Assembly: GCF_030848475.1 (NCBI RefSeq)
Contig: NZ_JAVDDS010000003.1
Span: forward strand, 1-64,000
Length of the DNA: 64,000 bases
Source: Herbivorax alkaliphila
Lineage (GTDB): Bacteria > Bacillota > Clostridia > Acetivibrionales > Acetivibrionaceae
Direction: 5' to 3'
In this document: one piece after another, positions 17,407-26,068 of the stretch
How positions within the stretch are numbered: the stretch's first letter is position 1
Layout of the letters: the number at the start of each line of letters is the position of its first letter
The notes under the pieces: generated by a model
The model's input: the letters and a program-made list of their open reading frames with translations, nothing else
Databases searched by the model: none
What the model was told of the DNA's origin: nothing
Made by a program: the position numbers and the translations under genes

Positions 17407-19455
17407 TCACCTCCCTACGATTCCCATTCTGCTAACTACCGTCTCTATCATTTCATCTAAAACATTCATTGTTCTTGCCGAAGCAGTATACCCAAATTGA
17501 TACTTCATCATTCTTGTCATTTCTTCATCCATGGATACACCCATTATTGACTGTCTCTGTGCATCTACTGAACCCACTAGCTTCATCTGGTTTTCACTTA
17601 TTCTTTCAGCCTCTGATCCTCCATTTCCTACACCAAGTACTATTGATTGATAATAGTCATCTGTAGTAAGTATTCCTTTATAATCCTGAATAAATGCCCT
17701 CTGTCTCAAACTAGAAATCTCTATACAAATGCTATTGTCTCCACTGTCTCCTTCGGTAGAGGCAACTATATTATTTAAATCTGAAAGATTTTCATTTAAT
17801 TTTATATTTTCCATCTCTAAAGGATACTCTGAATTTATAGTTGTAAAAAAGTCATCTCCATCTTCTGGTGGATTACTTAAAGTTTTTCCACTCTTGTGTA
17901 TGTAATTTATTTCCCTTACAAGTATATTTATCAGGGCATTTAATTTTTTATTCAAGTCAGACACTATGTCCAAAGAATCAGGTACAACACTTATTTTATC
18001 ATTTATATCTTTGTTCATGCTTCTATAAACTTTTGTCATGGCATCTAAAAAGTCTTCAACCTCAATATTATGAAATTCTCCATTTGTTTCACCAGAAACA
18101 GTCTCCCAAGCATCTACAACATCGGCTCCAAAACTTGTTTCATCCTTTACTACGGAAGTATTTAAACCTATTGAATTTAATCTGTCTGCATAATCTTGAG
18201 CCTGAGCATCTGTAATATTTGAACCTGTTCCGCCTTCACCTGTAAAGACAAGTGCATATTTATTTGAGTTTTCCCTGAAATCATCTGCATTTTCTAAAAT
18301 ATTTACAACACCTTCAAACTCTGTTCCGCCACCGGCATCTTCTTCAATATTGTCAACTTCATCCAGTAATCCTTCAATATCATTTCCAAAATTAATTTCT
18401 TCCTCAGTTGCTCCTCCATATAAAACCAACCTGTAGTTGGCATCAAGCCCTATTTTTTCTGTTCCCTCAACATATTCCTTTATTGATTCTTTTACACTGT
18501 CTAAATAATCATCACCTGCATTTGAAACATCAACTGCAAACGTTATATCAGACATTGTATTTGGGGTTCCATTCTCTATGCTTCCCTTTTCTCCAATAAC
18601 TTCCCCTCTAGACTCCATAAGCCCTTTTATTATGCCGCTTCCAGCTGGCAATTCCACACCTGAATCTTCTAGCACAGGAACATAAAATTGTCCACCTTCT
18701 GGATTCTCCACTGCTTTAATATTTGTGTTTTTATCTCTATGTACCAGAAAAAAACCTCCACAGGTTATGTCAAGCTGACCATCCTGCATTTCTCTAACCT
18801 CTACATTAAGAAGCTCTGACAGCCTGTCCATCAATAAGTTTCTCTTATCCCTATAGTCATTTGCATTATCCTCAGTTGCCTCTACCTTTAATATCTCTAC
18901 ATTTAAATCTGCAATTTGACGTGTAATGTCATTTACTTCATCTATTCTAACCCTTAATTCAGAGTTTAAGTCTTCTTGCAACTTGCCAAGCTGACTTCCC
19001 ATATGGTTTATGTGATAGACAAGAGATTCTCCTCTCTGTCTTACCATTGCTCTGGCTGTAAGGCTGTCTGGTTCTTTTGAAAGTTCCTGCCAGGAATCCC
19101 AGAATTGATTCATCACATCCTGCAAACCACTTCCCATAGGTTCTGCCAAAATAGCCTCAACATCACTATAAGTTTTTGACCTTGTTTCCCAGTATCCCAA
19201 GCTTGTACTTTCCTGTCTATATATATTGTCCAAAAATGAATGCCTTATCTGTCTTGTCTCCTGTATATCTGCACCAAGCCCAATTTGTTTTTGACAATCC
19301 AGATTAACGTTAGGACCTGTAGCAATCATAGACTGTTGCCTAGAAAATCCCGGTGTATTTACATTTGATATATTATGCCCTGTTACAAAAAGGCCTCTTT
19401 CATTTACATACATTCCAGAACGAGCTGTTTGAAAAGCACCAAATCCGACTGACAT
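17407..19455 (-). CDS. flgK: FlgK-like hook-associated protein with an inserted von Willebrand A-like domain
   Basis: A 682-residue FlgK paralogue. Residues 1-285 and 490-682 align with FlgK (GHNISNVNTPGFSRQQ; GVSMDEEMTRMMKYQFGYTA). Between IIKGLMESRGEV (275-286) and SDLNKKLNALINILVREI (499-516), where FlgK normally has a short link, lie about 200 extra residues. They read as a vWA fold: ITFAVDVSNAG (D309, S311 in MIDAS position; the last Ser is Ala), GGGTEFEGVVNIL (T378), ALVFTGEGG in the usual TDG place, and a closing helix. This would project from the hook-filament junction. First of the two tandem flgK genes, after flgN. Confidence 0.88.
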   Translation of the reverse strand: MSVGFGAFQTARSGMYVNERGLFVTGHNISNVNTPGFSRQQSMIATGPNVNLDCQKQIGLGADIQETRQIRHSFLDNIYRQESTSLGYWETRSKTYSDVEAILAEPMGSGLQDVMNQFWDSWQELSKEPDSLTARAMVRQRGESLVYHINHMGSQLGKLQEDLNSELRVRIDEVNDITRQIADLNVEILKVEATEDNANDYRDKRNLLMDRLSELLNVEVREMQDGQLDITCGGFFLVHRDKNTNIKAVENPEGGQFYVPVLEDSGVELPAGSGIIKGLMESRGEVIGEKGSIENGTPNTMSDITFAVDVSNAGDDYLDSVKESIKEYVEGTEKIGLDANYRLVLYGGATEEEINFGNDIEGLLDEVDNIEEDAGGGTEFEGVVNILENADDFRENSNKYALVFTGEGGTGSNITDAQAQDYADRLNSIGLNTSVVKDETSFGADVVDAWETVSGETNGEFHNIEVEDFLDAMTKVYRSMNKDINDKISVVPDSLDIVSDLNKKLNALINILVREINYIHKSGKTLSNPPEDGDDFFTTINSEYPLEMENIKLNENLSDLNNIVASTEGDSGDNSICIEISSLRQRAFIQDYKGILTTDDYYQSIVLGVGNGGSEAERISENQMKLVGSVDAQRQSIMGVSMDEEMTRMMKYQFGYTASARTMNVLDEMIETVVSRMGIVGR

Positions 19456-19483
19456 AGTATTACCTCCATGTATTGTTGCTATT

Positions 19484-19984
19484 TTAAAGTTTTAAATCCA
19501 TATATGTTTTTTTCTTTTCTTCATTTACTTCTCCATTATCACCATAGTTATTATTACTTTCGGTTGCAGAAGATAAAATGTTTAGTGAAAAATCAATATA
19601 ATCTATGGAATTTTTTATAAGCCTTGAATTTAAATCATTAATATCCTTAAGCTCTGTTAAGATATTTCCTATCTTTTCTTTATAGTCAATAAGTTTTTTT
19701 GAGTTCTCTTCATTTAAATGCTCTGAAAGTTCAGAAACTGTTAGTTCAGAAGATTTTATATTTAATTGATTGGATATTTCCTCAATACAATTTTCCCTTA
19801 GAATTTCTAGTTTTCCTATTTTGATTACAAATGACTGTTCAAGTTTAGTCATCTCATCAAGCTCTGACACCTTCCCACCAATAATTACATCTGTTTTGTC
19901 TTTAGATATTTGTAAGATGTTTTCATAGATACGTGATTCCTCATTTAATACATCAATTAGCGAATTTAACTTTTCGTATTCCAT
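19484..19984 (-). CDS. flgN: flagellar chaperone FlgN
   Basis: A 166-residue helical protein (MEYEKLNSLIDVLNEESRIY…) between flgM and flgK, the usual position of FlgN, the chaperone for FlgK and FlgL. A long amphipathic helix and a C-terminal SLNILSSATESNN segment match the FlgN profile by eye. Start at 19984 with AGGTGGTG seven bases upstream; the frame opens 12 bases earlier. Confidence 0.8.
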   Translation of the reverse strand: MEYEKLNSLIDVLNEESRIYENILQISKDKTDVIIGGKVSELDEMTKLEQSFVIKIGKLEILRENCIEEISNQLNIKSSELTVSELSEHLNEENSKKLIDYKEKIGNILTELKDINDLNSRLIKNSIDYIDFSLNILSSATESNNNYGDNGEVNEEKKKTYMDLKL

Positions 19985-20102
19985 CCTATACACCACCTGA
20001 AATTTATTTTGTAATATGTTATTTCTTGGCCATTGCTAAATAAACTTTTTGCGGGAAAATCACGAACTTAATTCGCTGTTAACCCGCAAATTTGAAATGA
20101 AA

Positions 20103-20390
20103 CTATAATTTTTTTTCAGTAAGCCCTTTTAGTACACTATTCGCAATATCTTTTCCACTTACCTGATAATTTCCAGACTCCATTTGATTTTGAAGCCTTT
20201 CTACTTTGTCCTTTCTAATATCAGGAACATCTTTTAAAGCTTTCATAGCAGTCTGAAAGTCCTTTGCCTGACCTGAAATAGATACCACGTCTTTTTTGGA
20301 TGTTGCCTTGCTAGCTTTGTCTGCCTTATTAATGTTTTTTTGACTGTCATACACTCCGTTTACCTTTGGGATCTCTCCCCGGATTTTCAT
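20103..20390 (-). CDS. flgM: anti-sigma-28 factor FlgM
   Basis: A 95-residue protein starting MKIRGEIPKVNGVYDSQKN, with the FlgM core DVVSISGQAKDFQTAMKAL and the sigma-binding C-terminal helices VERLQNQMESGNYQVSGKDI. It holds sigma-D inactive until hook completion. AGGTGG lies five bases before the ATG. The 260 bases upstream (20400-20662) are AT-rich and must hold its promoter; I could not fix one with confidence. Confidence 0.93.
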   Translation of the reverse strand: MKIRGEIPKVNGVYDSQKNINKADKASKATSKKDVVSISGQAKDFQTAMKALKDVPDIRKDKVERLQNQMESGNYQVSGKDIANSVLKGLTEKKL

Positions 20391-20662
20391 AAGTACCACC
20401 TACCTCCTCCTGGAAAAATTTTATATATTTAACACCTCAGTGCTACCTAAATATTATTTACCTTACTTATATATTAAACTGTATTTTTTACTGTGTAGTA
20501 AGAGAATATATAATATTTAATTAGCACTGTATAGTATTAATATCATCATTAGTTCATCAATTCTTTCCCCCTATATAAATATTATCGTCCAATATAAAAA
20601 ATAATTTAATACATTTTTTGTTTTTTATCAATACTTATACTTTAATCTTAAAAAATGTAAAT

Positions 20663-21097
20663 CTATCTATCTTTTCTATTTAAATATCTCATTCCTGAGC
20701 CTTTCTTTTTTCCTTCCCTTTCATTTTCTCTATCTTTCATCATCGACTTGCTCATCTGACTGGTTGTTGCCCTGATACTATCAACAACACTGCTAGAACA
20801 CTCCTTACAAAATCTCCCGCTGCTAATTGCTTTTCCACATTTTTCGCACTCTAATAGCATATTCCCTTCACTTCCAATTATCTCTAAGCGTTCATCTCGC
20901 AAATATGACTTTATTCTTCGCACACTTATTTCTAATTCGTTTGATACCTGAATAATAGATGCTTTAGGATTGTCATATAGATAATCCTTCACCCTTTGAA
21001 AATCCTCCTCATCCTTTTTTTTACAAGTTGGACAAATAGGATAGCCTCCTAAATGATTGAAAATTTTACCACAGCTTTTACAATTCCTAACATCCAT
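20663..21097 (-). CDS. yvyF: YvyF-like flagellar operon zinc-ribbon protein (TIGR03826 type)
   Basis: About 144 residues. Two zinc-ribbon-like Cys pairs at the N-terminus (CKSCGKIF…CPTCKKKD), a helix-turn-helix-like middle (ASIIQVSNELEISVRRIKSYL) and a second Cys set (CEKCGKAISSGRFCKEC). The gene lies between comF and flgM as in Bacillus. Role unclear. The start is uncertain: AGGAGG is two bases before an ATG at 21106 and eleven before the one at 21097. About 200 AT-rich bases without a gene separate it from comF. Confidence 0.82.
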   Translation of the reverse strand: MDVRNCKSCGKIFNHLGGYPICPTCKKKDEEDFQRVKDYLYDNPKASIIQVSNELEISVRRIKSYLRDERLEIIGSEGNMLLECEKCGKAISSGRFCKECSSSVVDSIRATTSQMSKSMMKDRENEREGKKKGSGMRYLNRKDR

Positions 21098-21308
21098 AAC
21101 CTTCATTACCTCCTATATTTATTATTGATTGTTTTTTTTGCCTAACTTTGTCTGTTTAAAATTAAGTAAACTGAAAGTAATGAAAACAAACCCTGTAATT
21201 GCTAAATATTTTTTCTATATAATATATTTCGTCAAATAAAGTGAGAAACTTTATCATAATAACATAAATATCTTGCAATAATTTATTAAATATGAAATTC
21301 TCGTATTC

Positions 21309-21968
21309 CTAAAATTTTCTGCCTGATGCTAAAACAGCAACAAACACCTTTTTAGCACCAGCTTCTTTTAATGTACGACTGCACTCATCTAGAGTGCTCC
21401 CTGTGGTCATTATATCATCAAATAGAAGTATGTGTTTATCTTTTATTTGAGAAGGATCTACCACCAAAAAAGCCTTTTTCACATTAAAAGGCCTTTTATA
21501 TTTAGGCAAAAGACTTTGACTCTCGGTATTTTTCACCCTTTTTAATAAATCGGATTTTTCTTTTATTTGGATTAATTTGCTCAGTTGATTTGAGATAAGA
21601 TATGCCTGATTGTATCCTCTAAATTGTTCTTTCTTTTTATGAAGAGGTACACTGATTATTAAATCTATATTGGGAAGATTCTCTGTTTTGTTTATTTTAT
21701 CCGCCAAAAGTCTAGCAAAAACCTTATAATAAGATGTTTTGTTGTAGAATTTATATCTTATAATCGCATCTTTTAAAATCCCGGTGTATTTACACATGCA
21801 TATTATCCCATCGTAAAAATCTCCCGTCTTAATTATTCTGTTGCCTTTAAGGAAGGGGATTTTAGATGGACAGTTGTTGCAAATACATTCTTCGCTTTTA
21901 ACATCCAAAATTTCATTGCAAAATATACACTTTGGCGGAAACAATAAATTTCTAAGCCATTTTATCAT
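21309..21968 (-). CDS. comFC: ComF family phosphoribosyltransferase-like protein
   Basis: A 219-residue ComFC-type protein. An N-terminal zinc finger is suggested by CIFC…CICNNC, and the C-terminal PRPP loop by ILLFDDIMTTGSTLDEC. The middle holds ISVPLHKKKEQFRGYNQAY, the family hallmark. Required for DNA uptake in naturally competent relatives and also found in non-competent bacteria. It follows recD2 by 25 bases and no comFA helicase is present here. Confidence 0.92.
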   Translation of the reverse strand: MIKWLRNLLFPPKCIFCNEILDVKSEECICNNCPSKIPFLKGNRIIKTGDFYDGIICMCKYTGILKDAIIRYKFYNKTSYYKVFARLLADKINKTENLPNIDLIISVPLHKKKEQFRGYNQAYLISNQLSKLIQIKEKSDLLKRVKNTESQSLLPKYKRPFNVKKAFLVVDPSQIKDKHILLFDDIMTTGSTLDECSRTLKEAGAKKVFVAVLASGRKF

Positions 21969-21993
21969 TTTATCACCAGCTAGTATGCTATTT

Positions 21994-24213
21994 TTATCTC
22001 TTAATACAATTTAATAATTTCCCTGCCAAATCTGAATTTCTACTGGTTTCCCTGTCATTTTGAATCATCTGTTGGAGAATTTTTTTACAGCCAACAAGAA
22101 TAACCAGATTTCTTGCCCTGGTCACAGCTGTATACAGTAAATTTCTTGTCATCAACACCTGAGGTCCTGAAAACACAGGCATTATTACTACTGGAAACTC
22201 ACTTCCCTGACTTTTATGAACTGTAACTGCAAATGCCGGCTCTAATTCATCTAAAACTGTAAAGTCATAGTGAACTATTCTTTCATCTTCAAAACAAACA
22301 ACCACCTTTTGCTCTTCACTGTCTATTTTGAGAATAATACCAGTGTCTCCGTTAAAAACACCTGTACCTTCTTGAAGGGGGTCATCTTTTTTTTCCCACT
22401 TTAAGTTATAGTTGTTTTTTATCTGCATCACCCTATCCCCTTCACGAAATAAATACTCTCTAAAAAGCTTTTCTCTTTTATGTTTTCCCGGGGAATTTAA
22501 TATTTTTTGCAATTCTTTATTTAAATTTGAAACTCCAGCCATACCCTTTCTCATAGGTGTCAACACCTGTATATCTCTCATAGGTTCAAAGCCATAACAT
22601 TTAGGTATTCTTGTGCTGCTAAGTTCTATTACAGCTTTAACAATTTCCATAGGGCTGTTTCTAGATACCAAAAAAAAGTCCTTGTCCTTATTATTTAAAA
22701 TAGCTTCTTCTCCTCTATTAATCCTGTGGGCATTGACTACAATCATGCTCTCCTGTGCCTGCCTAAACACTTCTGTAAGTTTTACAGTTTTGATAACCTC
22801 ACTTTTTATGATGTCGCATAAAACATTTCCCGGTCCTACTGAAGGAAGTTGATCCACATCTCCAACAAGTATCAACCTTGTCCCACATGCCACAGCTTTA
22901 AGAAGGTTATTCATAAGAAGTATATCCACCATTGACATCTCATCTATTATAACCACATCTGCTTCAATTGGATTTGCTTCTGTCTTCATAAATACAAGCT
23001 CGTCCTCATCTCCTGCATACCCTATTTCTAAGAGCCTGTGGATGGTTTTTGCCTCATAGCCTGTAGCTTCTGTCATTCTCTTTGCTGCACGACCAGTGGG
23101 AGCTGCCAATGCAAATTCATATCCTTCGCTATCTAAAAGGTTAATGATTGTTTTTATAATGGTGGTCTTACCTGTACCAGGCCCCCCGGTAATTACAAGC
23201 ACCCCATTTATTAATGCTTCTCTTACAGCCTCCTTTTGTTTGTCGGCAAGTTCAATCCCCTCTTTTAACTGGACAGATTCTATTTTTTCGTCAAAATCAC
23301 TTAAATCACCTTTAAACTCAACCATGGACAGGTCAAAAAGTTTCCCACATGTACTGAGTTCTGCATTGTAAAAGGAATTTAAATATACCCTGTTACAGTC
23401 TTCACATTTTTCAACATAAACTGATTTGTCCATAGCAAGAGATATAAGCATATCATCAATATTTGAAATATCAACATCTAAAAGGTGGGAAGTGTACTCA
23501 GTCAATTTATCACTTTGGACAAAAGTATGTCCACCAATTGCAGCCTGTGACAATACATATTTTATACCACTTACAATTCTATGCTCCGAACATGGATCAA
23601 TTCCAATGCTTTTTGCAATTCTATCTGAAGTCTTAAAAGTTATCCCATATATCTCTTCTGCAAGTACATAAGGATTTGATCTGATTTTTTCAATAGTTTC
23701 ACTTCCAAAGAGCTTGTATATTTTAGCAGAAAAAGTTGGACTTATTCCATATTCCTGCAAAAATATAACAACATCTTTAAGGTCTTTTTGCTCTTCAAAA
23801 GTCTCTCCAATTCTCAAAGCCTTTTGAAGGTTTATACCTTTTACATGGGACAGTCTTTCTGGATTAAACTGAATAACGTTTAAAGTGTCCTCACCAAACT
23901 TGTTTACAATTTTTTTAGCAGTTGCAGGTCCAACACCTTTTATAAGGCCTGAACCTAAATATCTTTCAATGGCTTCAATTGTTTCAGGGAGCATTTTTTC
24001 ATACATCTCAACCTTCAGCTGCTCTCCATAATCCGGGTGGTTCACCATTTTGCCGGTAACCTTTAGTATTTCCCCAACATTTATAAATGGCATAAAGCCT
24101 ACAGCAACTATGTCATCTTCATCACATTTTATTTCACATACAGTAAATCCATTTATTTCATTAGTAAATATTATCTCCTCAATTGTACCTTTATAAGTAA
24201 TCAACACATACAC
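21994..24213 (-). CDS. recD2: RecD2-type ATP-dependent DNA helicase
   Basis: A 739-residue SF1B helicase. An N-terminal OB-like region (KGTIEEIIFTNEINGF) and helix-hairpin-helix repeats (GVGPATAKKIVNKFG) precede the motor: Walker A ITGGPGTGKTTIIK near residue 343, Walker B ADVVIIDEMSMVD, and motif VI FAVTVHKSQGSEFPVVIMP and YTAVTRAR. RecD2 unwinds 5' to 3' and acts in repair without RecBC. The start is GTG; a second GTG two codons later is equally placed relative to AAGGG. Confidence 0.94.
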   Translation of the reverse strand: MYVLITYKGTIEEIIFTNEINGFTVCEIKCDEDDIVAVGFMPFINVGEILKVTGKMVNHPDYGEQLKVEMYEKMLPETIEAIERYLGSGLIKGVGPATAKKIVNKFGEDTLNVIQFNPERLSHVKGINLQKALRIGETFEEQKDLKDVVIFLQEYGISPTFSAKIYKLFGSETIEKIRSNPYVLAEEIYGITFKTSDRIAKSIGIDPCSEHRIVSGIKYVLSQAAIGGHTFVQSDKLTEYTSHLLDVDISNIDDMLISLAMDKSVYVEKCEDCNRVYLNSFYNAELSTCGKLFDLSMVEFKGDLSDFDEKIESVQLKEGIELADKQKEAVREALINGVLVITGGPGTGKTTIIKTIINLLDSEGYEFALAAPTGRAAKRMTEATGYEAKTIHRLLEIGYAGDEDELVFMKTEANPIEADVVIIDEMSMVDILLMNNLLKAVACGTRLILVGDVDQLPSVGPGNVLCDIIKSEVIKTVKLTEVFRQAQESMIVVNAHRINRGEEAILNNKDKDFFLVSRNSPMEIVKAVIELSSTRIPKCYGFEPMRDIQVLTPMRKGMAGVSNLNKELQKILNSPGKHKREKLFREYLFREGDRVMQIKNNYNLKWEKKDDPLQEGTGVFNGDTGIILKIDSEEQKVVVCFEDERIVHYDFTVLDELEPAFAVTVHKSQGSEFPVVIMPVFSGPQVLMTRNLLYTAVTRARNLVILVGCKKILQQMIQNDRETSRNSDLAGKLLNCIKR

Positions 24214-24276
24214 CCTTACTCTAAATTTAAATTATCAAATTAATTATAACATACCCTTAAGGCAGCTACAATCAGG

Positions 24277-24651
24277 TTAGTTTGTTCTACTCTCTCCCTC
24301 TTCTTCAAATGTGTTGAAGATAGTGTCTTTTTCACTTTTCTTTAATACTTCCAAGCATTCATAATCTTTTTCTAGTTTTTCTAATATCTCCAATGTATCA
24401 TCTTTAGAGCCCATATCCAGTACAATAAGTCTTCCCTCTGGCATAAGCTTTCTTATAAAATTTCTCGGCAAGACATTTCTAAGTACTCCTTCAATTGCAT
24501 CTCCCTGATTTTTTACTATTAATACAAGTTTAATCATTGAATTTTTGTATTTTGATTTGTTTTTAATTGTCACTGCTAAATCGTGTATAAGTGTGACGAA
24601 TCCATATGTAGCAAGAATAAACATTACAATTTCAAAAACCTTTTCAGCCAC
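24277..24651 (-). CDS. small membrane protein with glycosyltransferase-2-like domain
   Basis: A 124-residue protein with one N-terminal membrane helix (residues about 5-27) and a short cytoplasmic part. IKLVLIVKNQGDAIEGVLRN and LIVLDMGSKDDTLEILEKL recall the first half of a GT-A (family 2) fold, where the D-x-S-x-D-x-T motif contacts the nucleotide sugar. The second half with the acceptor and catalytic base is absent, so it is unlikely to be an active glycosyltransferase alone. It lies between the metK terminator region and recD2. Function unknown. Confidence 0.6.
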   Translation of the reverse strand: MAEKVFEIVMFILATYGFVTLIHDLAVTIKNKSKYKNSMIKLVLIVKNQGDAIEGVLRNVLPRNFIRKLMPEGRLIVLDMGSKDDTLEILEKLEKDYECLEVLKKSEKDTIFNTFEEEGESRTN

Positions 24652-24723
24652 CTTTTCTCCCCCTAAAGTACAGTTTTAGTCTTATATAGCATATGAATTA
24701 TAAGGCATAACTGTTACAAAAGA

Positions 24724-24799
24724 CAAAAAGACAAGGGGACGGTTCTCCTGTCTCACTTTTTAAAAGTGAGACAGGAGAACCGTCCCCTTGTCTTTTTTT
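24724..24799. terminator. GGGGACGGTTCTC-family palindrome acting as terminator after metK
   Basis: Two nearly perfect inverted arms of about 34 bases (GACAAGGGGACGGTTCTCC…) meet at CTTTTTAAAAG. It begins at the metK stop codon and ends in a T tract on both strands, so it would work as a strong intrinsic terminator for metK. Confidence 0.8.
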
Positions 24800-25977
24800 T
24801 ATATTCTTAAATCATCTGCTTTGTCTGTTTTTTCCCAGGGAAGATCTATGTCTGTTCTGCCAAAATGTCCGTATGCTGCTGTCTGCTTATATATAGGTCT
24901 TCTCAAATCCAAGCTCTTTATTATACCTGCGGGCCTTAAATCAAAGTGCTTTTCAACTAGCTGTTCAATTTTTTCTTCATCAACTTCACCTGTACCAAAA
25001 GTATCAACTCTCACCGAAACAGGTCTTGCAACACCTATTGCATAAGCCAACTGCACTTCACATCTTTTGGCAAGTCCTGCTGCAACTATATTTTTTGCAA
25101 CATAACGTGCTGCATACGTTGCTGAGCGATCAACCTTTGTAGGATCTTTTCCGGAAAAAGCTCCTCCCCCGTGTCTTGCATATCCTCCATAAGTGTCAAC
25201 AATTATTTTTCTCCCAGTAAGCCCTGCATCTCCCTGTGGCCCTCCTACAACAAACCTTCCTGTTGGATTGATGTAAAACCTAGTTTCATCATCAATAAGG
25301 TTAGAAGGAATTACAGGGGTTATAACATGCTCAACTATATCTTTTTTTATTGTTTCTAAATTAACATCATCACTGTGTTGAGTGGAAATTACTACAGCAT
25401 CCACCCTTACAGGCCTGTCCCCTTCATATTCAACTGTAACCTGGGACTTTCCATCAGGTCTTAAATACTTAAGTACATTTTCTTTTCTCACATCGGTAAG
25501 CTTTTTGGTAAGCTTGTGAGCAAGTGAAATTGGCATAGGCATCAATTCTGGCGTCTCATCACAGGCATATCCAAACATCATTCCCTGATCACCTGCACCA
25601 GTTGCTTCAATTTCTTCATCTGTCATTTCGCCTGTTTTAGCCTCTAATGCTTTATCAACGCCCATGGCAATATCTGGTGACTGCTCATCTATAGCAGTCA
25701 AAACAGCACAGGTATGCCCATCAAATCCAAACTTTGCTCTATCGTACCCTATTTCTTTTATTGCATTCCTTACAATCTTAGGTATATCAACATAACACCT
25801 GGTTGTAATTTCACCGGAAACAAGAACCAGACCTGTGGTAACCGATGTCTCACAGGCTACTCTTGCCATAGGATCTTCAGAGTAAATTGCATCTAACACT
25901 GCATCAGATATCTGGTCACATACCTTGTCTGGATGACCCTCTGTAACAGATTCTGATGTAAATAATTTTCTTGCCAT
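24799..25977 (-). CDS. metK: S-adenosylmethionine synthetase
   Basis: A 392-residue enzyme that makes SAM from methionine and ATP. Seen are the N-terminal [23 protein letters not shown] region (split here by eye), [12 protein letters not shown], the P-loop-like [16 protein letters not shown] and the [18 protein letters not shown] segment. Start at 25977, ATG with AGGAGG eight bases upstream; the frame opens two codons earlier at a TTG. The 85 bases before it hold only a palindromic repeat and no S-box riboswitch, although metK in related bacteria is often S-box controlled. Confidence 0.97.
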   Translation of the reverse strand: MARKLFTSESVTEGHPDKVCDQISDAVLDAIYSEDPMARVACETSVTTGLVLVSGEITTRCYVDIPKIVRNAIKEIGYDRAKFGFDGHTCAVLTAIDEQSPDIAMGVDKALEAKTGEMTDEEIEATGAGDQGMMFGYACDETPELMPMPISLAHKLTKKLTDVRKENVLKYLRPDGKSQVTVEYEGDRPVRVDAVVISTQHSDDVNLETIKKDIVEHVITPVIPSNLIDDETRFYINPTGRFVVGGPQGDAGLTGRKIIVDTYGGYARHGGGAFSGKDPTKVDRSATYAARYVAKNIVAAGLAKRCEVQLAYAIGVARPVSVRVDTFGTGEVDEEKIEQLVEKHFDLRPAGIIKSLDLRRPIYKQTAAYGHFGRTDIDLPWEKTDKADDLRI

Positions 25978-26004
25978 CCCCAAAACCTCCTTATTTTAAC
26001 AAGA

Positions 26005-26065
26005 AGACAAGGGGACGGTTCTTCTGTCTCACTTTAAGTGAGACAGAAGAACCGTCCCCTTGTCT
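26005..26065. repeat. GGGGACGGTTCTC-family palindrome between ftsH and metK
   Basis: A perfect inverted repeat: 30-base arms (AGACAAGGGGACGGTTCTTC…) around one central base. It lies between the ftsH stop and the metK ribosome binding site, followed by TTTT on the plus side. It would cut or attenuate read-through from ftsH. Confidence 0.85.
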
Positions 26066-26068
26066 CTT

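Noticed and set aside
15814-19455. The two flgK genes as a single broken gene
   Set aside because: Each has its own start with a good site, and complete N- and C-terminal FlgK regions, so they are two full paralogues.
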